From CAYWTX01 sp964461295 (GTDB taxonomy: Bacteria; Planctomycetota; Phycisphaerae; SM23-33), in the NCBI GenBank assembly GCA_964461295.1, contig CAYWTX010000334.1, forward strand, positions 1 through 5,644: a stretch of 5,644 nt of DNA. The letters are read 5' to 3'. Positions 1 through 4,893 of this stretch are shown one piece after another. Position numbers and translations under genes: made by a program. Position 1 is the first letter of the stretch; each line of letters starts with the position of its first letter. The notes below the pieces were generated by a model. The model did no database searches and had not been told where the DNA came from. It worked only from the letters and a program-made list of their open reading frames with translations.

Positions 1-57
1 ACGACGCCAAAGAACCTACACCCAATGAACCCAAACGTCCATCCTCCTCCCATCCAT

Positions 58-81
58 GGCGACAATCGTACAAGTGTCGCC
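58..81. repeat. 7-bp inverted repeat (hairpin) upstream of the aconitase gene
   Basis: GGCGACA (58-64) and TGTCGCC (75-81) are perfect reverse complements separated by 10 bases. The right arm begins with TGT, which would suit the tip of an IS21-type element that continues into the direct repeats at 89-133. It could also be an ordinary hairpin or a protein-binding site. No function can be assigned from the sequence alone. Confidence 0.4.
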
Positions 82-88
82 GGAGCCG

Positions 89-133
89 AGCGGACATTTC
101 TACTGGGGCGAAGTAGCGGACATTTCTACTGGG
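89..133. repeat. Pair of 19-bp direct repeats, possible IS21-family end remnant
   Basis: The 19-base string AGCGGACATTTCTACTGGG occurs exactly at 89-107 and again at 115-133, a spacing of 26 bp from start to start. It is AT-richer than its surroundings. IS21-family elements are known to carry several short repeats at each end as transposase binding sites, and GCGGACATTT-type strings fit my recollection of such ends. No istA or istB transposase gene lies in the window, so this would be a solo or truncated end, or the edge of an element that continues to the left. Paired operator sites for a regulator of the aconitase gene are the alternative. The repeat itself is certain; the mobile-element reading is inference. 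Confidence 0.55.
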
Positions 134-206
134 CCTTGACATCGTGCCCGCCGGCGCTGGAAGGGCGAGGAGCGCTCGTGTATGCTGCGCGGTTTCCCGG
201 ATCGTG

Positions 207-212
207 AAGGAG
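207..212 (+). promoter_or_regulatory. Shine-Dalgarno site of the aconitase gene
   Basis: AAGGAG lies 7 bases before the ATG at 220. It is a near-consensus ribosome binding site and fixes that ATG as the start. A perfect -35 hexamer TTGACA at 136-141 stands upstream, but no acceptable -10 hexamer follows at the usual distance, so I do not call a promoter. Confidence 0.8.
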
Positions 213-219
213 TACGCGG

Positions 220-2307
220 ATGGCCCAGACCGTGGCACAGAAAATCCTGGCCGCTCACCTCGTCGCCGGCGAGATGAAGCCCGGCGCGGAAATCGGCATC
301 CGCATCGACCAGACGCTCACGCAGGACGCCACCGGCACCACGGCCTTCCTGCTGCTGGAGGCGATGGACATCCCGCGCGTCCGCGCCGAGCTTTCCGTCA
401 GCTACGTCGATCACAACCTGGCCCAGTTCGGGCCCGAGAACCACAACGACCACCTCTACCTCCAGACCATCGCGCGCAAGCTCGGGGCCTGGCACAGCCG
501 CCCGGGCAACGGCATCTGCCACCAGGTCCACCTCGAGCGTTTCGCCCGCCCCGGGCGAACGCTGCTTGGCAGCGACAGCCACACTCCCACCTCCGGCGGG
601 ATGGGCATGATCGCCATCGGGGCCGGCGGACTGGACGTCGCCGTCGCCATGGGCGGCGGCGCGTTCTACCTCACCTGCCCGCGCGTGATCGGCGTGGAGC
701 TTACCGGCCGCCTGGAGCCGTGGGTGAGCGCCAAGGATGTCATCCTCACGCTGCTGAGCGTGCTGACGACTCGCGGGAACGTCGGCTGCATGGTGGAGTA
801 CTTCGGCCAGGGCGTCGCGACGCTGCCCGTGCCCGCCCGCGCAACGATCGCCAACATGGGCGCCGAGCTGGGCGTCACGGCCAGCGTGTTCCCCGCCGAC
901 GAAGTCACGCGCCAGTTCCTCGCCGCCCAGGGGCGCGGCGAGCAGTACTCGCCGCTGGCCCCCGACGCCGACGCCCAATACGACCGCGTCACCAGGAAGC
1001 TCCACGCCCAGCGCGACGCGGCCGTCATCCGCGGCATCGCCAACTTCGCCCGGAGCACCGAGATCGCCGCTGCCGACGCCGACGGCAACGTGAAGGTCGC
1101 CTTCGGCCCTCTCCGCATCGACCTGTCGAAGGTCGAGCCGATGGCGGCCGGCACGCCCAGCCCGGACAACGTTCGGCGCGTCGCGGACCTGGCCGGCACG
1201 CCGGTGGCGCAGGTGGCGATCGGCTCGTGCACCAACTCCAGCTTCCAGGACCTCATGCTGGTGGCCGCCGCCCTGCGGGGCCGCACCGTCCACCCGCGCG
1301 TCGAGCTCGCCATCGCGCCCGGCAGCCGCCAGGTGCTGGAAATGCTTGCCGCCAACGGCTCGCTGACCGACCTGGTGCGCTCCGGGGCACGCATCCTCGA
1401 GTCCGGCTGCGGGCCATGCATCGGCCTGGGCTTCAGCCCCGCCGAGGGCGAAGTCAGCCTGCGGACCTTCAACCGCAACTTCGCCGCGCGCAGCGGCACA
1501 ACCGGCGACAGGGTGTGGCTGGTTTCGCCCGAGACGGCCGTCGCGGCGGCCCTGGCCGGCAGGATCGCCGATCCGCGCGACCTGGAGGAGATGGGTGTCG
1601 GGTACCCGGCCGTCGAAGCGCCCGCCAGGTTCGCCATCGACGACAACATGCTCCAGCCGCCGCTGCCGCCCGCCGAGGCCGCCCCGGCCGAGGTGTTCCG
1701 CCCTTCGACCATCGTCAAGCCCCCCGGCGGCGAGAAGCTGCCCGACCCCCTGCGCGGACCAGTCCTCATCAAGGTCGGCGACAAGATCACCACCGACCAC
1801 ATCATGCCCGCCGGGGCGTTGCTCAAGCACCGCTCCAACGTGCCCCAGTACGCCAGGTACGTGTTCAACGCGATCAACAAGCCCGGCGAGCCGACCTTCG
1901 CCGACCGCGGCCTGGCCGCCAAGGCTGCCGGCAAGGCCGGCGTCGTCGTCGCCGGCGACAGCTACGGGCAAGGCTCCAGCCGCGAGCACGCCGCCCTGTG
2001 CCCGATGTACCTCGGCGTCCGGGCCGTCCTGGCAAAGGCCATCGAACGCATCCACCAGGCCAACCTCGTCAACTTCGCCATCCTCCCGCTTACGTTCGCC
2101 GATGCGGCCGACTACGACCGCATCGACCAGGGCGACGAACTGGAGATCGCCGGCCTTCTGTCGGCCGTCGTCTCGGCCGACGAGGTCCGCGTCCGCAACG
2201 TGACCAAGGGCCTCGACTTCGTCTGCCGCGTGACCCTGGCCCCCCGCCAGCGGCGAATCCTCGCCGCCGGCGGCCTGCTGAGCTATACCGCCGGCGGCGG
2301 ACAGTGA
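220..2307 (+). CDS. acn: Aconitate hydratase (aconitase), Aquifex-type single-chain enzyme
   Basis: This 695-residue cytoplasmic protein should isomerise citrate to isocitrate through cis-aconitate in the TCA cycle, using a [4Fe-4S] cluster. The N-terminal aconitase domains span about residues 1-415. They contain a VDHN motif (63-66), GSDSHTPTSGG (117-127), and the three cluster ligands C337 (in GSCTNS) and C397 and C400 (in SGCGPCIG). After a Pro/Ala-rich linker comes the swivel domain from about residue 510, with GDKITTDHI (520-528) and GDSYGQGSSREH (579-590), where the GSSR serine-arginine pair belongs to the active site. The whole is closer to the compact Aquifex-type aconitases, which resemble fused isopropylmalate dehydratase large and small subunits, than to the roughly 900-residue AcnA or AcnB. 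It is somewhat longer than I recall for that family (about 640-660). The start is supported by AAGGAG at 207-212. Homoaconitase or isopropylmalate dehydratase activity is possible but less likely, since both domains are on one chain and no leu genes are nearby. The stop is followed at once by a heptamer repeat array. Confidence 0.93.
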   Translation: MAQTVAQKILAAHLVAGEMKPGAEIGIRIDQTLTQDATGTTAFLLLEAMDIPRVRAELSVSYVDHNLAQFGPENHNDHLYLQTIARKLGAWHSRPGNGICHQVHLERFARPGRTLLGSDSHTPTSGGMGMIAIGAGGLDVAVAMGGGAFYLTCPRVIGVELTGRLEPWVSAKDVILTLLSVLTTRGNVGCMVEYFGQGVATLPVPARATIANMGAELGVTASVFPADEVTRQFLAAQGRGEQYSPLAPDADAQYDRVTRKLHAQRDAAVIRGIANFARSTEIAAADADGNVKVAFGPLRIDLSKVEPMAAGTPSPDNVRRVADLAGTPVAQVAIGSCTNSSFQDLMLVAAALRGRTVHPRVELAIAPGSRQVLEMLAANGSLTDLVRSGARILESGCGPCIGLGFSPAEGEVSLRTFNRNFAARSGTTGDRVWLVSPETAVAAALAGRIADPRDLEEMGVGYPAVEAPARFAIDDNMLQPPLPPAEAAPAEVFRPSTIVKPPGGEKLPDPLRGPVLIKVGDKITTDHIMPAGALLKHRSNVPQYARYVFNAINKPGEPTFADRGLAAKAAGKAGVVVAGDSYGQGSSREHAALCPMYLGVRAVLAKAIERIHQANLVNFAILPLTFADAADYDRIDQGDELEIAGLLSAVVSADEVRVRNVTKGLDFVCRVTLAPRQRRILAAGGLLSYTAGGGQ

Positions 2308-2308
2308 G

Positions 2309-2343
2309 AATTGCCAATTGCCAATTGCCAATTGCCAATTGCC
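2309..2343. repeat. Five perfect tandem copies of the heptamer AATTGCC
   Basis: AATTGCC is repeated five times without error, starting two bases after the aconitase stop codon. The array then decays into GGTTGGC and GATTGAT. Each internal junction creates the palindrome CAATTG (2315-2320, 2322-2327, 2329-2334, 2336-2341), so the strand can fold on itself. It fills about a third of the 115-bp gap before pabB. Heptamer tandem repeats of this style are known as dispersed short tandem repeats in some bacteria, notably cyanobacteria. Here it is AT-rich against GC-rich surroundings. Whether it acts in transcript ending or stability, or is merely slippage-prone filler, cannot be told from the sequence. 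Confidence 0.95.
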
Positions 2344-2412
2344 GGTTGGCGATTGATGATCGACGCCCTCGCCCGCTTTTCCACTTGCGGTTTGACGATG
2401 GCCCGATGGCCC

Positions 2413-2417
2413 AAGGA
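2413..2417 (+). promoter_or_regulatory. Shine-Dalgarno site of pabB
   Basis: AAGGA ends 5 bases before the ATG at 2423. It is a moderate ribosome binding site and supports that start. The family's conserved N-terminal region (LESTAYHPEFGRYSI, about residues 39-53) begins at a normal distance from this methionine. Confidence 0.65.
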
Positions 2418-2422
2418 ATACT

Positions 2423-4159
2423 ATGCTCCTCTCTCGCCGCCAGTACGTCGCCAAGGTGCACACCCAACGTGTGGACCTCCCCACCGCGCCGGGCGCCCTG
2501 CTGCCGCTGCTGGCGGCCGAGCCGGGGCCGGCCGTGCTGGAGTCGACTGCCTATCACCCCGAGTTCGGACGGTACAGTATTCTCGCCTGCCGGCCTCTGG
2601 AGGTGATCGCCCTGCGCGAGGGCGTGCTTCGCGACCGCCGCGGGCGTCTGCTCGCCCGCGGCGATGAGGCAATCTGGGCGGCGCTGGAGGACGCGCTGGC
2701 GTGCGTGGCCTCGCCGGGCGGAACCGCGCCGCCCGACACGGATCCAGCCCGCCCCCCGTCCGCCTACTCCCCCGGCTGGATCGGGTACGTCGGATACGAA
2801 ATCGGCCGGCACGTCGAACGCCTGCCGGGGCGGGCCGTCCGCGACACGGCCCTGCCCGACCTGCGCCTGGCGTTCCACGACGCCTTGCTTGTCTACGACG
2901 CGACGGAGCACACCTGGCAACTGGTGAGCCTGCGCTTTGCCGGCGACCCCCCGGTTGGCGCGGGCCGGGCCGAGGCCGCCCTGCTCCAGATCGCCCGCCG
3001 GGCGCGCGATCTGCCCGCCGAGACGCCCCCCCAGGCCGCCGACGCCGCCGACGCCGCCCCACGACCCCTCCCCGCGGGAATGAGCGGCAACTTCACGGCC
3101 GAGAGCTACCGCGCCGCCGTGCGGCGATGCGTGGACTACATCGTCGCCGGGGACATCTTCCAGGTGAACCTGTCGCAACGCCTGGAGGTGCTCGACTGTC
3201 CGCGTCCGGTGGACGTCTACCTGGCGCTGCGGCGGCGGAACCCGGCATGGTACGCGGCATATCTCTCCTTCCGCGTCGGGCGCAAGCCTTGCGCGGTGGT
3301 GAGCAGTTCGCCGGAACTGTTCCTGCGCGTGACCGCGCCGCGAAGTCACGGGCGTCGCCACGAAGCAAGCTCCGACGCCAACCGCGCCGCGAAGGAAGAG
3401 ATACCCGTTGGTTTCGCCTCATGCGCCGACATCGAGGAACATGCAAGCGTTCCGTGCGGGCGTCCCGAATCCGCAATCCGCCCCCACGGGGCGTTCGCCA
3501 ATCCGCAATCCGCGTTCGCCAATCCGCAATCCGTTCTCACCCGTCCCATCAAGGGCACCAGGCCGCGGACAAGCGATGCCGACGACGACGCCGCAGCGGC
3601 GGCCGAACTGTGGGCCAGCCCCAAGGACAACGCCGAACTGGCGATGATCATCGACCTGCTCCGCAACGACCTGGGGCGGGTCTGCCGCTTCGGCTCCATC
3701 GGCGTGGTGGAGCCGCGGCGCCTGGAGACCCACCCCACCGTGTACCATCTGGTGGGCACGGTGGCGGGCGAACTGCGCTCGGACGTGGGCCCCGCCGCGC
3801 TGCTGCGAGCCACCCTTCCGGGCGGATCGATCACCGGAGCGCCCAAGGTGCGGGCCATGGAGATCATCGACGAGCTGGAGAACGCGGCCCGCGGGGTCTA
3901 CACCGGGTGCATCGGCATCGTCGGCGTGGGCGGGCGAAGCGAGTGGAACATCGCCATCCGCACGATCGTCTGCGACGGACGGCGAGCGCTGGTCCAGGCC
4001 GGCGGCGGCATCGTGGCCGATTCGGACCCGGCGGCAGAGCATCGCGAGACGCTGGACAAAGCGCGAGCCCTGCTGGAGGCGATCGAGGCGGCCAGGGGGC
4101 AGGCGCCTTCACGACGCAGCCCGGTCCGGCATGGCCCCGCGCACGCGAAAACCCGATGA
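2423..4159 (+). CDS. pabB: Aminodeoxychorismate synthase component I (PabB), with an extra internal segment
   Basis: This 578-residue cytoplasmic enzyme should convert chorismate to 4-amino-4-deoxychorismate, the precursor of p-aminobenzoate and folate, using ammonia from a PabA-type glutaminase that is not in this window. The N-terminal domain shows LESTAYHPEFGRYSI and GWIGYVGYE (118-126). The chorismate-binding domain shows QVNLSQ (247-252), SSSPE (294-298), PIKGTRPR (375-382), ELAMIIDLLRNDLG (405-418), GGSITGAPK (467-475), and QAGGGIVADSDPAAEHRETLDKA near the end in two adjoining blocks. The lysine at 377 in PIKGT points to PabB; anthranilate synthase TrpE has alanine there. The oddity is residues about 305-370, absent from normal homologs, which separate SSSPELFLRV from TRPIKGTRPR. 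They contain a duplicated FANPQS block from a DNA tandem repeat. Frame and all catalytic motifs are kept, so the gene looks functional. It follows the aconitase gene by 115 bp and may be co-transcribed. The Arg-rich last 25 residues lie beyond the conserved fold. Confidence 0.9.
   Translation: MLLSRRQYVAKVHTQRVDLPTAPGALLPLLAAEPGPAVLESTAYHPEFGRYSILACRPLEVIALREGVLRDRRGRLLARGDEAIWAALEDALACVASPGGTAPPDTDPARPPSAYSPGWIGYVGYEIGRHVERLPGRAVRDTALPDLRLAFHDALLVYDATEHTWQLVSLRFAGDPPVGAGRAEAALLQIARRARDLPAETPPQAADAADAAPRPLPAGMSGNFTAESYRAAVRRCVDYIVAGDIFQVNLSQRLEVLDCPRPVDVYLALRRRNPAWYAAYLSFRVGRKPCAVVSSSPELFLRVTAPRSHGRRHEASSDANRAAKEEIPVGFASCADIEEHASVPCGRPESAIRPHGAFANPQSAFANPQSVLTRPIKGTRPRTSDADDDAAAAAELWASPKDNAELAMIIDLLRNDLGRVCRFGSIGVVEPRRLETHPTVYHLVGTVAGELRSDVGPAALLRATLPGGSITGAPKVRAMEIIDELENAARGVYTGCIGIVGVGGRSEWNIAIRTIVCDGRRALVQAGGGIVADSDPAAEHRETLDKARALLEAIEAARGQAPSRRSPVRHGPAHAKTR
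3335..3532 (+). other. In-frame inserted segment within pabB (about 66 codons)
   Basis: In PabB and TrpE proteins the strand SSSPELFLRV is normally joined to TRPIKGTRPR by a turn of only a few residues. Here about 66 extra residues intervene, from just after T304 to S370. The boundaries are accurate to a few codons. The first part carries one copy of a 14-base direct repeat at its left edge (3332-3345) and another at 3381-3394, with no recognisable protein domain. The last part (3468-3534) consists of AATCCGC heptamers. The insert keeps the frame and sits at a probable surface turn, which could explain why it is tolerated. This is inferred from family knowledge, not from an alignment run. Confidence 0.75.
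3468..3534. repeat. AATCCGC heptamer array with a 21-bp tandem duplication
   Basis: AATCCGC occurs at 3468-3474, 3475-3481, 3500-3506, 3507-3513 and 3521-3527, with a final AATCCGT at 3528-3534. A 21-bp unit made of the heptads GTTCGCC, AATCCGC and AATCCGC is present twice in tandem (3493-3513 and 3514-3534) with one mismatch. Since 21 is a multiple of both 3 and 7, it is read as a seven-residue peptide repeat containing FANPQS. A hairpin, CGCCCC (3479-3484) with GGGGCG (3488-3493) around a 3-base loop, separates the first pair of heptamers from the rest. The array sits inside the pabB coding sequence. Confidence 0.93.
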
Positions 4160-4248
4160 GCCAACAACTCACCAGCTTGGCTTGCGGAGAACAGTCGGCA
4201 AAGCCTTGGGTTGCCACCCGGCCCGGAGACTCGGCCTTGACGCGGCGC

Positions 4249-4289
4249 AAAAAAAACCGAGTCGACCCGGCTGGATGCGGTCGACTCGG
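4249..4289 (-). terminator. Intrinsic terminator reading on the minus strand
   Basis: CCGAGTCGACC (4257-4267) and GGTCGACTCGG (4279-4289) form an 11-bp perfect stem with an 11-base loop. On the plus strand the stem is preceded by eight A (4249-4256), so a minus-strand transcript would read stem-loop followed by eight U, the classic intrinsic form. On the plus strand no U-tract follows, so it is a poor terminator for pabB, although the hairpin could still protect the 3' end of that mRNA. No minus-strand gene that it would serve is recognisable in the window. Confidence 0.8.
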
Positions 4290-4637
4290 CCCTCCATTCC
4301 GAACCTCTCCGTTTGTGCCCGGCCATCCGAGCACTCGGCCTCCACTTCACTCTTCCCTCCGCAGACACTTCCGCTCGATAAGGCGGCAAAACTCGTGCCA
4401 GCGTCGGTCAGGACAGGCACGCCCACGCCCTCCATGCCAGTAACGTCAAGCGGGCATTGCATATACCGCAGGTGCGCGAGAAACGTCGCCACGGACGGCG
4501 CCGATGGCTCGTGGCTGCGCGGCAACCGGCCCGGGAGATCGCGCCGCCACTAATCCTTTGTATTTCGCCGGGTTACGCAGGTTGCCGGCCGCTGTTGCCC
4601 CAAGTCATCATTGTGGCCGCGAAGCAACACGGTTCGA

Positions 4638-4654
4638 CGGCAACGCCGTTGCCG
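4638..4654. promoter_or_regulatory. Perfect palindrome, possible operator
   Basis: CGGCAACG (4638-4645) and CGTTGCCG (4647-4654) are perfect inverted arms around one central base. The site ends 20 bases before the -35 hexamer of the predicted promoter at 4675-4703, a position suited to a dimeric regulator. The same CGGCAAC or GTTGCCG core also occurs singly at 4520 and 4581. A regulator is not identifiable, and a chance GC-rich palindrome is possible. Confidence 0.4.
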
Positions 4655-4674
4655 GAATTGGCGCAAGAAACTCC

Positions 4675-4703
4675 TTGCTACCGGCGCTGACTGCGCATAC
4701 AAT
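4675..4703 (+). promoter_or_regulatory. Sigma70-type promoter
   Basis: TTGCTA (-35, 4675-4680) and TACAAT (-10, 4698-4703) are separated by exactly 17 bases. Each hexamer matches the TTGACA and TATAAT consensus at four or five positions, which stands out in DNA this GC-rich. Transcription would start near 4710. The next gene begins at 4894, giving a leader of about 185 nt that contains a strong terminator. Confidence 0.65.
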
Positions 4704-4709
4704 GGGCGG

Positions 4710-4806
4710 AGTCGAGGTTGCCCATCATCACCAGAGTTCTCCGGGCGGCCTGGCGCGATACGGCGCGTCCCCCCCCGCGCGCCCCGTGCTGGCCGCCCTT
4801 TTTTTT
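4710..4806 (+). ncRNA. Candidate short RNA or attenuated leader
   Basis: A transcript from the promoter at 4675-4703 would meet the intrinsic terminator at 4743-4806 after about 95 nt. This is the size and architecture of a stand-alone small RNA, or of a leader whose readthrough controls the TPR-like gene at 4894. No known RNA family is recognised: the SRP RNA core GGAAGGAAGCAGCC is absent and no riboswitch core is seen. The extent is inferred from the promoter and terminator only. Confidence 0.35.
4743..4806 (+). terminator. Intrinsic terminator or attenuator upstream of the TPR-like gene
   Basis: GGGCGGCC (4743-4750) pairs perfectly with GGCCGCCC (4791-4798). Inside, GGCGCG (4752-4757) can pair with CGCGCC (4778-4783), so the 40-base interior is itself largely stem. 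Eight T follow directly (4799-4806). This is a strong intrinsic terminator on the plus strand. It could end readthrough from pabB, about 640 bp upstream, but it lies downstream of the predicted promoter at 4675-4703 and so would also stop that transcript. Confidence 0.85.
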
Positions 4807-4881
4807 GCGCACGCCGAGTACCGTTGCGCCGGAACCTTGCTCGGCTCCGTGCGTCAATAGACGAGTGACGCCCGTCACCCC

Positions 4882-4887
4882 AAGGAG
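4882..4887 (+). promoter_or_regulatory. Shine-Dalgarno site of the TPR-like gene
   Basis: AAGGAG lies 6 bases before the ATG at 4894 and decides that start. Directly upstream, GTGAC (4865-4869) and GTCAC (4874-4878) can form a small hairpin with a 4-base loop. An alternative pairing, GCGTCA (4851-4856) with TGACGC (4866-4871), would exclude it. Confidence 0.85.
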
Positions 4888-4893
4888 AAAACG

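Larger units (their letters stand above)
4160..4893. other. 734-bp gap without a credible gene, rich in hairpins
   Basis: Open frames here on either strand are short, lack good ribosome binding sites, and give Arg/Pro/Ser-rich or patternless products that I do not recognise. The stretch instead holds structural signals, listed separately: a minus-strand terminator, a palindrome, a promoter and a plus-strand terminator. A further long-range pairing is possible between CGGCAACC (4520-4527) and GGTTGCCG (4580-4587), with CCCGG (4530-4534) and CCGGG (4568-4572) nested inside. I see no tRNA, and no match to tmRNA, RNase P, SRP RNA or a riboswitch class that I could defend. It may hold small RNAs, or be the eroded remains of a lost gene. 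Confidence 0.6.

Noticed and set aside
136..141. Perfect TTGACA -35 hexamer upstream of the aconitase gene
   Set aside because: The bases 16-18 further on (around 159-164, GGAAGG) do not resemble a -10 hexamer, and TATGCT at 181-186 is much too far away.
2397..2412. Tandem GATGGCCC pair before pabB
   Set aside because: It is only two 8-bp copies in GC-rich DNA, and no role is suggested.
100..2484. Very long minus-strand open frame (794 codons) opposite the aconitase gene
   Set aside because: It mirrors a well-supported gene in GC-rich DNA, where antisense frames lack stops by codon bias. Its product is Gly/Ala/Arg/Asp-rich with no recognisable domain, and part of it is a translation of the heptamer repeat.
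144..2606. 820-codon plus-strand frame overlapping the aconitase gene in another frame
   Set aside because: It is Arg/Pro-rich with no motifs, while the frame starting at 220 has the complete aconitase signature and a good ribosome binding site.
3468..3534. Repeat array considered as a CRISPR
   Set aside because: The units are 7 bp with no unique spacers of CRISPR length, and no cas genes are present.
2423..4159. Anthranilate synthase component I (TrpE) as the identity of the pabB gene
   Set aside because: Residue 377 in the PIKGT motif is lysine, the mark of aminodeoxychorismate synthase; TrpE has alanine there. No trp genes are adjacent.
2423..4159. pabB as a pseudogene because of its insertion
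   Set aside because: The reading frame is open from start to stop and every conserved motif before and after the insert is intact.
4156..4443. 95-codon frame whose ATG overlaps the pabB stop (ATGA), suggesting translational coupling
   Set aside because: There is no Shine-Dalgarno site. The product is Arg/Pro/Ser-rich without any domain, and the frame runs through the A8 tract and terminator hairpin.
4169..4525. 118-codon minus-strand frame in the gap after pabB
   Set aside because: It reads straight through the minus-strand terminator at 4249-4289, has no clear ribosome binding site, and its product resembles nothing I recognise.
4493..4572. SAM-riboswitch-like words (GGAC, GCCGATGG, CGGCAACC, CTAATCC) on the plus strand
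   Set aside because: The words fall in a plausible order, but the pairing partner for GGCAACC is downstream rather than upstream and the GGUGC-type core and closing P1 helix are not seen. No methionine-related gene follows.
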